46,003 bases of DNA from JACQFZ01 sp036381895 (GCA_036381895.1 DASVBY010000041.1:1-46003); one strand, 5' to 3'. Counted from the stretch's first letter, positions 8,294-16,265 are shown. Notes: generated from the letters alone by a model not told the origin. Numbers and translations: made by a program.

Positions 8294-9247
8294 ATGTCCC
8301 TGGGCCGGGACCTTTATGAAGTATGGACGCTCGGCGGGCAGAGCCCGCGCCGGCTCGCGCGCCGCGTCTGGGATGCGCTCACGGCAGGAAATCTCCTCGG
8401 CTACGCGGCGCAGCTCGCCTACTACTTTTTGTTCGCCCTGTTTCCCTTCTTCGTATTTCTTGCGGCGCTGCTGGCCTACGTGCCCGTTCCCAACCTCATG
8501 GACGAGATCATGAGCGTGGTGCAGGAGTTCCTCGCGGAAGAGGCGGCGGCCATGATACGGCAGAACGTCACCGACTTGATCACGAAGCCGCGCGGCGGTC
8601 TGCTGTCGTTCAGCATCCTGTTCGCGCTGTTTCTCGCCTCGAGCGCGGTTGCCGCCATCGGCGAAGCGCTGAACCACGCGTACGGCGTGCGCGAGAGCCG
8701 TCCGCTCTGGCGGGTGCGCGGCACGGCGATGGTGTTGACCGTGGTGCTCGCCGGCCTCGCGATCGCTTCGACCGCGCTGCTGATCTTCGGTCCGGAAGTC
8801 GGCGGCTGGCTCGCCGGGCGTCTCGGGGTCGGCGAACAATTTCGCGCGGTATGGCCGTTCATCCGCTGGCCGATCGTGGTGTTCCTGCTCATGCTGAACG
8901 CCGCGCTCATCTACTACTTCACGCCGGACGTCGAGCAGGAATGGCGCTGGATCACGCCGGGGTCGGTGCTGGCGATCCTCGCGTGGATCGCGGTCTCGCT
9001 CGGTTTTCGCTACTACGTCGACAACTTCGGCAAGTACAACGCCACCTACGGTTCGATCGGCGCGATCATCGTGCTGCTCACGTGGCTCTATCTGAGCGGC
9101 CTCATGCTGCTCGTCGGCGGCGAGATCAACGCCGAGATCGAGCACGCCGCGAAGGGCGGCAAGGATCGGGGCGAGAAGCGGCTGCCCCGCGCGTCCCGGG
9201 GACCGAAGGTGAGAGCCCGCTGGCAGCTCGGGTTGCGCCGAAAGTGA
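8294..9247 (+). CDS. YihY/BrkB family inner membrane protein
   Basis: The 317-aa protein with about six membrane segments has family hallmarks: an N-terminal segment NLLGYAAQLAYYFLFALFPF, later NHAYGVRESRPLWRVRG, and the C-terminal block YYVDNFGKYNATYGSIGAIIVLLTWLYLS. Its function is poorly defined; the family was once mis-annotated as ribonuclease BN. ATG 8294 is preferred over an in-frame upstream ATG at 8237 because GGAG stands 5 bp before it and the upstream segment is arginine-rich and crosses the hairpin. The basic C-terminal tail is cytoplasmic by charge. It ends 3 bp from the convergent ModE-like gene. Confidence 0.9.
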   Translation: MSLGRDLYEVWTLGGQSPRRLARRVWDALTAGNLLGYAAQLAYYFLFALFPFFVFLAALLAYVPVPNLMDEIMSVVQEFLAEEAAAMIRQNVTDLITKPRGGLLSFSILFALFLASSAVAAIGEALNHAYGVRESRPLWRVRGTAMVLTVVLAGLAIASTALLIFGPEVGGWLAGRLGVGEQFRAVWPFIRWPIVVFLLMLNAALIYYFTPDVEQEWRWITPGSVLAILAWIAVSLGFRYYVDNFGKYNATYGSIGAIIVLLTWLYLSGLMLLVGGEINAEIEHAAKGGKDRGEKRLPRASRGPKVRARWQLGLRRK

Positions 9248-9250
9248 GGG

Positions 9251-9640
9251 TCAGCCTCGGGCGGAGCGGTTCGTCCGCGTCCGGCGGGGGCGTTCCGGCC
9301 GAAGCGCGGCGGCGAGCGTGCGCAGCGCCGGCGCTCCCGTGCGCGTCGCGCGCCGCTCTATCGCGCGGTACGCCGCAACCAGCTTCTCGCCGAAGGCGGT
9401 CACCCGCGCGCCGCCGCGCGCCCGGCCGGGACGGGTCTCCACGGCGGGCTCGCGAAACATCCGGTTGAGACCGTCGACGAGCAGCCACGCCCGCCGGTAG
9501 GACATGCCGAGCGCGCGGGCGGCCGCGGAGATCGAGCCTTCGCGGGCGATGGCTTCGAGCAGCGCGATCTTCCCCGGACCGAGGCGCGCGTCGAGCCGGA
9601 GATCGAGGCGTACCGTGACGTGCGGGCGGTGCGAGGGCAT
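9251..9640 (-). CDS. Short ModE-like molybdate-responsive regulator (winged HTH only)
   Basis: The 129-aa protein matches the N-terminal DNA-binding domain of ModE: LGPGKIALLEAIAREGSISAAARALGMSYRRAWLLVDGLN, then FREPAVET and a GGARVTAFGEKLVAAYR segment. The di-Mop (TOBE) sensor domain of classical ModE is absent, so molybdate sensing must be indirect or use another ligand site. The stand-alone Mop protein at 17498 is one possible partner, but that is speculation. It is divergent from modA, with a palindrome resembling a ModE operator between them. ATG 9640 is the start that gives the family length. The C-terminal tail is very arginine-rich. Confidence 0.85.
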   Translation of the reverse strand: MPSHRPHVTVRLDLRLDARLGPGKIALLEAIAREGSISAAARALGMSYRRAWLLVDGLNRMFREPAVETRPGRARGGARVTAFGEKLVAAYRAIERRATRTGAPALRTLAAALRPERPRRTRTNRSARG

Positions 9641-9696
9641 GAGCGGGTCGCGGCCGGCGTGCGGCGCTGGTGGTTGGTGTTTCGCGCCGGATGCTA

Positions 9697-9716
9697 CGAT
9701 ATACGGTCGTATATAG
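9697..9716. promoter_or_regulatory. ModE-type operator candidate upstream of modA
   Basis: A perfect 7-bp inverted repeat, ATATACG (9699-9705) and CGTATAT (9708-9714), has a 2-bp centre in the 99-bp divergent region between the modE-like gene and modA. It is the most AT-rich spot nearby and recalls the TATA-arm pattern of known ModE operators. It ends 25 bp before the modA ATG, where a bound repressor would block transcription. Confidence 0.6.
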
Positions 9717-9739
9717 CCAAGCCGCGCCGCACGCAAACG

Positions 9740-10513
9740 ATGCTCGCCCGCTGCCTCGCGCTGTTCGCCACGCTCGCCGGGTTCGCTGCCGCCGCGCCGG
9801 CGGCCGACGTCCCCATCGTCGCCGCCGCCTCGGACCTGAAGTTCGCGCTCGAGGAGATCGCCGGCCGGTTTCGCAACGACACCGCGCACACCGTGCGCCT
9901 GGTGTTCGGCTCCTCCGGCAACATCGCCCGGCAGATCGAGCAGGGCGCGCCGTTCGAGCTGTTCCTCTCGGCCGACGAGCAGTTCGTTCTCCGCCTCGCG
10001 GAGGCGGGCTGGACGGAAGACCGCGGAACGACCTATGCGGTCGGGCGTATCGTGCTGTTCGCGCCGCACGGATCCCCGCTCGCGCTCGACGAGGGGATGG
10101 AGCGCCTGGGCGCAGCGCTCGCCGACGGCCGCGTGCGCCGGTTCGCGATCGCGAACCCGGAGCACGCGCCGTACGGACGGGCCGCCGAGGAGGCGTTGCG
10201 CAGCCTCGGCGTCTGGGAACGGGTCCGGCCGAAGCTCGTCTTCGGCGAGAACGTCTCGCAGGCCGCACAGTTCGCGGCCGGCGGGTCCGCGGAGGGCGGG
10301 ATCTTCGCCTACTCCCTTGCGCTCGCTCCCAATGTCGCGCGCGCGGGCCGCTACGTGCTGCTTCCCGAATCGCTGCACGCACCGATCCGCCAGCGCATGG
10401 TGCTGCTCAAGGGGGCGGGCGCGACGGCGCGCGCGTTCTACGCGTATCTGCAGCAGCCGGGCGCGCGGCAGGTGCTGCATCGCTACGGGTTCGCGGCGCC
10501 GGACGGGTCGTGA
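9740..10513 (+). CDS. modA: Molybdate ABC transporter periplasmic binding protein
   Basis: The 257-aa protein has an N-terminal signal peptide (LARCLALFATLAGFAAAAPAA). The mature ModA pattern follows: VAAASDLKFALEEIAGRF, FGSSGNIARQIEQGAPFELFLSAD, and AIANPEHAPYGRAAEEAL. These are the segments that hold the oxyanion-binding serines and backbone contacts in ModA proteins. It captures molybdate (or tungstate) in the periplasm for ModBC. ATG 9740 was chosen because it opens directly into the signal peptide; upstream in-frame codons cross the operator. The stop overlaps the modB GTG by 4 bp. Confidence 0.95.
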   Translation: MLARCLALFATLAGFAAAAPAADVPIVAAASDLKFALEEIAGRFRNDTAHTVRLVFGSSGNIARQIEQGAPFELFLSADEQFVLRLAEAGWTEDRGTTYAVGRIVLFAPHGSPLALDEGMERLGAALADGRVRRFAIANPEHAPYGRAAEEALRSLGVWERVRPKLVFGENVSQAAQFAAGGSAEGGIFAYSLALAPNVARAGRYVLLPESLHAPIRQRMVLLKGAGATARAFYAYLQQPGARQVLHRYGFAAPDGS

Positions 10514-11190
10514 CGGACGCGATGGACTGGACCGCGCTCAGGCTGTCGCTCGAGCTCGCGGCCTGGACGATCGCGGTGCTGCTGCCGCTCGGGATCTGGC
10601 TCGGGCGCGTGCTCGCGTGGCGGCAGTTTCGGGGCAAGGCGCTGACCGAGGCATTGCTCGCACTGCCGCTGGTACTCCCGCCTACCGTGCTCGGCTACTA
10701 CCTGCTGGTGGCGCTCGGCGGCGCTTCGCCGCTCGGCGCGCTCTACCAGTCGATCACCGGGCAACCGCTCGTATTCAGTTTCGGGGGGTTGCTGATCGCG
10801 TCCGTGATCTTCAACATCCCGTTCGCCGTGCAGCCGATCCAGCGCGGCTTCGAAGCCATTCCCGGCGAAGTCCGGGACGCGGCCGCGTGCTGCGGGCTCT
10901 CGCGCTGGCGGCGGTTCTGGCGCATCGAGCTCCCGCTCGCGTGGCCAGGGATCCTGTCGGCGCTGGTGCTGACGTTCGCGCACACGCTCGGCGAATTCGG
11001 CGTCGTGCTCATGGTCGGCGGAAGCATCCCCGGCGAAACGAAGACGATCGCGATTTCCATCTACGAGCGGGTACAGGCTTTCGACACCGTGGCGGCGGGA
11101 TTCATGTCCGCGGTGCTGCTCCTGATCTCGCTGTTTGCCATCGGCGCGACGTATTTCAGCAGCGCGCGGCTGCGGCGCCCGCATGGCTGA
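10510..11190 (+). CDS. modB: Molybdate ABC transporter permease
   Basis: The 226-aa inner membrane permease has about five or six helices. It contains the ABC-coupling loop EVRDAAACCGLSRWRRFWRIELPLA and the ModB signature HTLGEFGVVLMVGGSIPGETKT. GTG 10510 shares the GTGA overlap with the modA stop, implying translational coupling; an internal ATG at 10522 is an alternative. It forms the ModB2C2 channel with the ATPase encoded next. Confidence 0.94.
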   Translation: MTDAMDWTALRLSLELAAWTIAVLLPLGIWLGRVLAWRQFRGKALTEALLALPLVLPPTVLGYYLLVALGGASPLGALYQSITGQPLVFSFGGLLIASVIFNIPFAVQPIQRGFEAIPGEVRDAAACCGLSRWRRFWRIELPLAWPGILSALVLTFAHTLGEFGVVLMVGGSIPGETKTIAISIYERVQAFDTVAAGFMSAVLLLISLFAIGATYFSSARLRRPHG

Positions 11191-12349
11191 CGCCGGCCTG
11201 CACGTTCGCCTGCAGCAGGCGGCACCGATCCCGCTCGACGCCGAGCTCGCGTGCGCGCCCGGCGAGATGCTCGCGCTGGTCGGCCCGTCGGGCAGCGGCA
11301 AGTCGACGATCCTGCGCGCGATCGCGGGGCTGCTGCGCGTGCGCGACGGCAGAATCGCGTGCAACGGCGCCGTCTGGTTCGACGCCCGCACGGGCGTCGA
11401 TTGGAGCCCGCAGCGCCGCCGCATCGGCTTCGTGTTCCAGCAGTACGCGCTGTTTCCGCACCTGAGCGCGCTCGCGAACGTCATGGAGGCGCTGCTCGAT
11501 CTGTCGGGCGCGGCGCGCGAGCAGCGTGCGCGCGATCTGCTCGCGCGCGTACACCTGGCCGGTCTCGAGGAGCGGCTGCCGCGGGAGCTGTCGGGCGGCC
11601 AGCAGCAGCGGGTCGCGGTGGCCCGCGCCCTGGCGCGCCGCCCCAACGTGCTGCTGCTCGACGAGCCGTTTTCGGCGGTCGATCGCGCGACCCGCGAGCG
11701 GCTCTACAAGGAGCTCGCCGAGCTGCGCGCGGAGCTCTCGATGCCGGTCGTCCTCGTGACGCACGATCTCGACGAGGCGCTCATGCTGGCGGACCGGATG
11801 TGCGTGCTCGCGCACGGCCGGACGCTGCAGGCGGGCCCGCCGTTCGACGTCCTGAGCCGTCCGGCCTCGGTGCAGGTGGCGCGGCTCCTCGGCGTGAAGA
11901 ACGTGTTCCGGGCGGGGGTGCTCGGGCACGAGCACGAGCGCGAAGTGACGTGGATCGAGTGGCGCGGCCATCGCCTCGAAGCCCGGCTGCAGCCCGCCTT
12001 CGCGGCGGGAAGCCAGGTAACGTGGGCAATACCGCAAGGGCAGATCGTGCTGCACCGGCGGGACCGGCCGTCGCGCGGCGAGCGCGAGAACCCGGTGTCG
12101 GGCGTGGTCGCGCAATTCGTGCGCCTGGGCGAAAACGCCGCGGTAACCCTCGAGGTGGGCGAGGCGACGCGGCCGCCTTTGTTCCTCACGATCCCGCTGC
12201 ACGTGGCGCGGCGCAACAACATCGACCTCGGGGCGCGCGTGACCGTATCGCTCCTGCGCGACGGCATTCACCTGATGCCGCCGGACGAGGCGCACATGCC
12301 GGCGCGCGCCGCCGCGGAGCCCGCCGCCGCCGGGCGCCCGGCGCGCTGA
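11183..12349 (+). CDS. modC: Molybdate ABC transporter ATPase with C-terminal TOBE/Mop domain
   Basis: The 388-aa ATPase has Walker A GPSGSGKST, Q-loop FVFQQYALFPH, signature LSGGQQQRV, Walker B VLLLDEPFSAVD and switch His in VTHDLDEA. The last ~75 residues from NPVSGVVAQFVRLG onward form a TOBE (Mop-like) oxyanion-binding domain, which in ModC proteins can mediate trans-inhibition by molybdate. ATG 11183 overlaps the end of modB by 8 bp. Its stop codon directly abuts the stop codon of the convergent MOT1-type gene, with no base between them. Confidence 0.95.
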   Translation: MADAGLHVRLQQAAPIPLDAELACAPGEMLALVGPSGSGKSTILRAIAGLLRVRDGRIACNGAVWFDARTGVDWSPQRRRIGFVFQQYALFPHLSALANVMEALLDLSGAAREQRARDLLARVHLAGLEERLPRELSGGQQQRVAVARALARRPNVLLLDEPFSAVDRATRERLYKELAELRAELSMPVVLVTHDLDEALMLADRMCVLAHGRTLQAGPPFDVLSRPASVQVARLLGVKNVFRAGVLGHEHEREVTWIEWRGHRLEARLQPAFAAGSQVTWAIPQGQIVLHRRDRPSRGERENPVSGVVAQFVRLGENAAVTLEVGEATRPPLFLTIPLHVARRNNIDLGARVTVSLLRDGIHLMPPDEAHMPARAAAEPAAAGRPAR

Positions 12350-13534
12350 CTACAGGCGCACCCAGCCGCGCCGCAGCGCCTGAGCCAGCAGCAGTCCGAA
12401 CAGGAACGCGACGCCGACGTGCCAGATAGCGACCGCGGCGGTCGTCAGCACCACGAAGCGTTCGGCTTTGGCGCCGCTGAGCCGGCACATGCCGAGCGCG
12501 AGCTGCGCGCCGGCGAGAAACAGGATCACCCCGAGCACGGGTGCGGGGAAGGATAGAAAGAAAAGGGCGACGGCGTCCGCGAAGAAGACGCCGCCGAGGA
12601 GCAGCAGCAGACCGAACATTATCGGGGCGGCGCCGCTGCGTGCGCCGAACTGCACGTGCCCGGCCATCCCGCCCGCGCCGTGGCAGAGCGGCACGCCGCC
12701 GACCGCAGCCGACCAGAAGTTCATGAACCCGGTCGAGAGCGCCACCTGGCGCACGGTGACGGGACGATCGGGGAACAGGCGGTTCGACTGCTCCACGGTC
12801 GCGATGAGCGCATTCCCGAGCGTGAGCGGTATCTGTGGCAGCGCGAGCAGCGTGGCGCCGATCCAGAGCTCCTCCCAGCCGATCGAACCGAAGGAGATCG
12901 AGGGCAGCCGCGGCGCGAACTCGAGGACGGCGAAGCGCGCGGCGAGCGTCGGGTCGCGCCACAGTGCGACGCCGGCTCCGACCGCGAGCAGCATGAGCAT
13001 CGCCAGGAAGCTGCGGCGTTCGAGCAGCACCAGTGCGGCAGCGAGCAGGACCGCGCCGATCACCCAGTCATCGGCCATGAGCCGCAGGGCCTCGAGCATG
13101 AGGCTCATGCCGAGACCGAGCACGATGCCGACCACGACCTGCGGAGGCGTCCACTGAGCGACCCGGCTGGCGAGACCCGTGACCGCGAGAAAGATCCAGG
13201 CGACGGCGGTCACGAGCCCCGCGGCCTGTATGGTCGCCGCACTGAGCGTGCCGGCGGTCAGGGGCTGCGTCGCCGCGACGGCGCCGATCGCTTTCATCGG
13301 CTGTACCGGGAACGGGGTGCGGTACAGCACGCCGGCCGCGATGTAGGGAACCCCGAACGCTATCAGCACCGCCGCGGGATCGAGCTTTACCACGGCAAGG
13401 TATGCCGCTACGAACGGGATCAGCGTGCCGAGATCGCCGAAGGCGCCGGCGACCTCCGCCGCGGCGAAGCGAACGCCGCGAGCGGGCTCCGACGCTGGCG
13501 AGAGCGAAGCCTCTGGCGATTCCGAGTGGCGCAC
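12350..13534 (-). CDS. MOT1-type molybdate (oxyanion) permease
   Basis: The 394-aa protein has about ten to twelve hydrophobic segments and the MOT1/SulP-related signatures AFGDLGTLIPFVAAYL near the N-terminus, FPVQPMKAIGA, LPQIPLTLGNALIATVEQSN, and CHGAGGMAGHVQFGARSG. MOT1 proteins were first described as molybdate transporters in plants and algae, and bacterial relatives exist. GTG 13534 is the start, only 18 bp after the stop of the TunR-like regulator on the same strand, so the two are likely co-transcribed. That links the permease to the tungstate regulator rather than to modABC. The substrate (Mo or W) is not decided by sequence. Confidence 0.85.
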   Translation of the reverse strand: MRHSESPEASLSPASEPARGVRFAAAEVAGAFGDLGTLIPFVAAYLAVVKLDPAAVLIAFGVPYIAAGVLYRTPFPVQPMKAIGAVAATQPLTAGTLSAATIQAAGLVTAVAWIFLAVTGLASRVAQWTPPQVVVGIVLGLGMSLMLEALRLMADDWVIGAVLLAAALVLLERRSFLAMLMLLAVGAGVALWRDPTLAARFAVLEFAPRLPSISFGSIGWEELWIGATLLALPQIPLTLGNALIATVEQSNRLFPDRPVTVRQVALSTGFMNFWSAAVGGVPLCHGAGGMAGHVQFGARSGAAPIMFGLLLLLGGVFFADAVALFFLSFPAPVLGVILFLAGAQLALGMCRLSGAKAERFVVLTTAAVAIWHVGVAFLFGLLLAQALRRGWVRL

Positions 13535-13552
13535 GTAAGCGCTCCGGGCTGT

Positions 13553-14620
13553 TCAGGCTAAGGCCTGCGGGACCGTTACGATACTGCCGGCGTCGGCAAC
13601 AAAGTAGCCCGCGAGCCCCCGTGCCGCGGCGCGCAGGGGTTCGCCCGCGAGCCCCGCGCGCAGGCGCCGCACGGCCTCGGTCTCCAGGCGGCGTGACCGC
13701 ACCGCGAGCCAGTAGCTCTCGCGCCGCTGTGGCACGAAGTCGAGCCCCAGCCGGACAGCGGCCGCGCGCAGCCCGAAACCGGCTTCCGCCTGTCCCGCGG
13801 CCACCGTCGCCGCAACGGCGAGATGCGTGTACTCCTCCGTCTCATAACCGCGTAGGGCCGAGGGCGCCGTTCCGGACTGCCGCAACAGTTCGTCGATCAG
13901 CGCGCGCGTGCCGGAGCCGCGCTGGCGGTTGACGAACAGAGCGCCCTGCCGTGCGACATCGGCGAGCGAGGTGAGCCGGCGCGGATTGCCCTTCGGCACG
14001 ATCAGGCCCTGCTCGCGCTCGGCGAAGCGCAACAGCACGTCCCGCCGGGGATCGAGCAGTCGGCGGAAACGGACTGTAGCACCTTGCGCCGGTGGCCCGA
14101 TCGAGTGAAACCCAGCGACGTCCGCCTCGCCCCGAGCGAACGCCTTCAGGCTTTCGAGACTCCCGCGAAACGCCACTTCCCGCACGATCCCTTCGCGCCT
14201 TGCCCATTGGTCGCAAAACGCCGCGAGCAGCAGATCGTGGCTCGCGGCGAGCGTGAGTGCCGCGCGCGCGTCGGCGGGCCCGGGTTCGGGCGCAAGCTCG
14301 AGCGCCAGCGAATCGTCGCGCAGCCGCTGCAGGGCGCGGGCGTTCGCGGCGAGCAGCTGTTCGCCGGCGGCTGTGAGCCGGGCGCCGCGGCCCTGGCGCA
14401 GCTCGACGAGCGAAACGCCGAGCGCGCGCGCGGTCTCGCCAATGAGGTCCCAGGCGGCGCGATAGGAAAGGCCGGTCGCCGCCGCGGCCGCCCGGAGCGT
14501 CGCGTGGCGCTTGATCGCGTCGAGGAGCTGCAGCAGCCGCGCATCGAGCGCCAGGGGCCGCGCGCCGGTAGCGTACCAGACGACGGCCGGCTCCAGGCGA
14601 ATAGTGGCACGTTCTCGCAT
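13553..14620 (-). CDS. TunR/TupR-like regulator: ModE-type HTH plus periplasmic-binding-like sensor domain
   Basis: The 355-aa protein has an N-terminal ModE/LysR-type winged helix (residues ~20-95: LQLLDAIKRHATLRAAAAATGLSYRAAWDLI). A periplasmic-binding-like domain (PF12727 type) follows, with LAASHDLLLAAFCDQW, GEADVAGFH, LIVPKGNPRRL, FVNRQRGSGTRALIDELL, and EEYTHLAVAATVAAGQAEAGFGL. Such proteins control tungstate/molybdate uptake genes, for example TunR next to the tungstate ABC operon in Desulfovibrio. It is divergent from tupBCA. ATG 14620 lies inside one copy of a repeated motif shared with the tup promoter side, suggesting autoregulation. An upstream in-frame ATG, also within a repeat copy, would add 23 residues but is less likely. 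Confidence 0.83.
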   Translation of the reverse strand: MRERATIRLEPAVVWYATGARPLALDARLLQLLDAIKRHATLRAAAAATGLSYRAAWDLIGETARALGVSLVELRQGRGARLTAAGEQLLAANARALQRLRDDSLALELAPEPGPADARAALTLAASHDLLLAAFCDQWARREGIVREVAFRGSLESLKAFARGEADVAGFHSIGPPAQGATVRFRRLLDPRRDVLLRFAEREQGLIVPKGNPRRLTSLADVARQGALFVNRQRGSGTRALIDELLRQSGTAPSALRGYETEEYTHLAVAATVAAGQAEAGFGLRAAAVRLGLDFVPQRRESYWLAVRSRRLETEAVRRLRAGLAGEPLRAAARGLAGYFVADAGSIVTVPQALA

Positions 14621-14623
14621 ATT
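14605..14623 (+). promoter_or_regulatory. Operator-like repeat, copy 1 (overlaps regulator start codon)
   Basis: The 19-bp TGGCACGTTCTCGCATATT at 14605-14623 matches copy 2 at 14671 in 16 of 19 positions. It contains the start codon (CAT at 14618-14620) of the TunR-like gene. A protein bound here would block that gene's transcription or early elongation. Confidence 0.55.
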
Positions 14624-14648
14624 TGGGGGAATCAGCAAATCGCGTATT

Positions 14649-14689
14649 GTGCCGTTCCAAAGCTCAATATTGGCACGTTTCCGCATGTT
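14649..14689 (+). promoter_or_regulatory. Operator-like repeat, copy 2, with inverted half-site
   Basis: TGGCACGTTTCCGCATGTT at 14671-14689 is the second copy, 66 bp from the first. Between them GTGCC at 14649-14653 is an inverted GGCAC half-site. All lie in the 156-bp divergent region between the TunR-like gene and tupB, the expected place for a tungstate-responsive operator. Confidence 0.5.
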
Positions 14690-14764
14690 ACGCCCACTCG
14701 GATCCCCGGAACAGCCGCCGCGTCTCGCGGCCGGTACGTGCTTTTCGGCCTCGCCTTCGGCGCT

Positions 14765-14779
14765 GGAGGTGTCTTCTTG
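14765..14779 (+). promoter_or_regulatory. Ribosome binding site deciding a TTG start for tupB
   Basis: GGAGGT at 14765-14770 stands 6 bp before TTG 14777-14779. No ATG exists in frame between the divergent regulator start and this point, and the protein family begins at this place. An in-frame GTG slightly upstream lacks such a site. Confidence 0.75.
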
Positions 14780-15481
14780 GACGTAATCCTCGACGCGCTG
14801 GCGCAGGCGATCCGACTGATTACCCGGCTCGATCCGACGCTGCTCGACATCGTCTGGCTCAGCCTCAAGGTGAGTCTTTCCGCGGTCGCGATCGCGACGG
14901 CGCTCGCGCTTCCGATCGGCGCCGCGATCGCGGTCAGCAAGTTCCCGGGGCGGCGCGTCGTGATCGTGCTGTTGAACGCGTTCATGGGGCTGCCGCCCGT
15001 CGTCGTGGGGCTGCTCGTTTACCTCCTCCTGTCGCGCGCCGGTCCGCTCGGCCATTTCGGCATCCTCTTCACGCCGGCCGCCATGGTGATCGCGCAGACC
15101 ATTTTGATCCTGCCGATCATCGCGGCGCTCGCCCGGCAGGCCGTGGAAGATGCGTGGAACGAGTACGGGGAGCAGCTCCAGTCGCTCGGCGCCTACGGCT
15201 GGACCGCGGCGCTCACGCTCGTCTGGGACATCCGGTTCTCGCTCGTGACCGCGGTGCTCGCGGGGCTCGGGCGCGCGGCAGCCGAGGTGGGGGCGGTGAT
15301 GATCGTCGGCGGCAACATCGAGGGCGTCACGCGCGTGATGACGACGACGATCGCGCTCGAGACGAGCAAGGGCGACCTGCCGCTTGCGCTCGGTCTCGGC
15401 ATCGTGCTCGTCGCCCTGGTGCTGCTCCTCAACGGAGCGGCGCAGTCGCTGCGCGATCTCGCGCAGCAGCGCTATGGGTGA
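14777..15481 (+). CDS. tupB: Tungstate ABC transporter permease
   Basis: This 234-aa inner membrane protein has about five or six helices. It starts DVILDALAQAIRLITRLDPTLLDIVWLSLKVSLSA, as TupB proteins do. Further family segments are FMGLPPVVVGLLVYLLLSRAGPLG, the coupling loop NEYGEQLQSLGAYGW, and LGRAAAEVGAVMIVGGNIEG. It pairs with the ATPase and binding protein that follow to import tungstate. The TTG start is supported by a strong GGAGGT. The operon order here is B-C-A rather than the more usual A-B-C. Confidence 0.92.
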   Translation: MDVILDALAQAIRLITRLDPTLLDIVWLSLKVSLSAVAIATALALPIGAAIAVSKFPGRRVVIVLLNAFMGLPPVVVGLLVYLLLSRAGPLGHFGILFTPAAMVIAQTILILPIIAALARQAVEDAWNEYGEQLQSLGAYGWTAALTLVWDIRFSLVTAVLAGLGRAAAEVGAVMIVGGNIEGVTRVMTTTIALETSKGDLPLALGLGIVLVALVLLLNGAAQSLRDLAQQRYG

Positions 15482-16265
15482 GGCGCGGCAAGTGCCCGGC
15501 GATTCGATCCTGCCGCTGCGGCTCGAGGAAGTCTCCTTCGTCGCCGGCGGCAAGACCATCATCGATCGGGTCTCGCTCACTATCGAGGCCGGCCCGCGCA
15601 CCATCATTCTCGGGCCGAACGGCGCGGGCAAGAGTGTGTTGATACGGCTCTGCCACGGTCTGCTCGAGCCGACGAGCGGGCGTGTCGTGTGGAACCGCCC
15701 GGAGCGACGCGGAGAGCCGCGCCGGCAGGCCATGGTCTTCCAGCGGCAGGTGATGCTGCGCCGCTCGGCGCTCGCAAACATAACTTACGCGCTCAAGCTC
15801 GCCGGCGTTCCCTGGCGCGAGCGCGAGCGGCGCGCGTACGAGGCGCTCGAGCGCGTCGGCCTGGCGCACCTCGCCAAACGCTCGGCGCGCGTGCTTTCGG
15901 GCGGCGAACAGCAGCGGCTCGCGCTCGCGCGTGCGTGGGCGCTGCGCCCGGAAGTGCTGTTCCTCGATGAGCCCACGGCGAGCCTCGATCCGGGGGCGAC
16001 CGCCGAGGTCGAACGCATCATCGAGGCGATTCATGCGGCGGGCACGAAGATCCTCATGATCACGCACAACCTCGGGCAGGCGCGCCGCTTGGGCGATGAG
16101 GTCGTGTTCCTGAGCGCGGGCCAGGTCAAGGAACGCGCTTCGATCGACGATTTCTTCACCGCACCTGCTTCGGCCGAGGCCGAGGCTTTCTTGAAGGGAG
16201 AACTGCCATGGCTGTATCACGACGTCGCTTCGCCTGCCTCTGCGCCGCTGCGGCTGCGGCGCTGA
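15474..16265 (+). CDS. tupC: Tungstate ABC transporter ATPase
   Basis: The 263-aa ATPase has Walker A GPNGAGKSV at about residues 44-52, signature VLSGGEQQRLALARA, Walker B VLFLDEPTASLDP and switch region MITHNLGQARRLGDEVVFL. It lacks the C-terminal TOBE domain present in ModC, as usual for TupC. ATG 15474 overlaps the tupB end by 8 bp. The gene's last 58 bases overlap the start of tupA in another frame, unusually long for an operon overlap, and the tail after WLYHDV reads as low-complexity. An earlier natural end may have been lost. Confidence 0.92.
   Translation: MGEARQVPGDSILPLRLEEVSFVAGGKTIIDRVSLTIEAGPRTIILGPNGAGKSVLIRLCHGLLEPTSGRVVWNRPERRGEPRRQAMVFQRQVMLRRSALANITYALKLAGVPWRERERRAYEALERVGLAHLAKRSARVLSGGEQQRLALARAWALRPEVLFLDEPTASLDPGATAEVERIIEAIHAAGTKILMITHNLGQARRLGDEVVFLSAGQVKERASIDDFFTAPASAEAEAFLKGELPWLYHDVASPASAPLRLRR

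Noticed and set aside
9641..9739. Molybdenum-cofactor riboswitch upstream of modA
   Set aside because: The divergent spacer is only 99 bp, and its main feature is a protein-type palindrome; I could not find the multi-stem structure.
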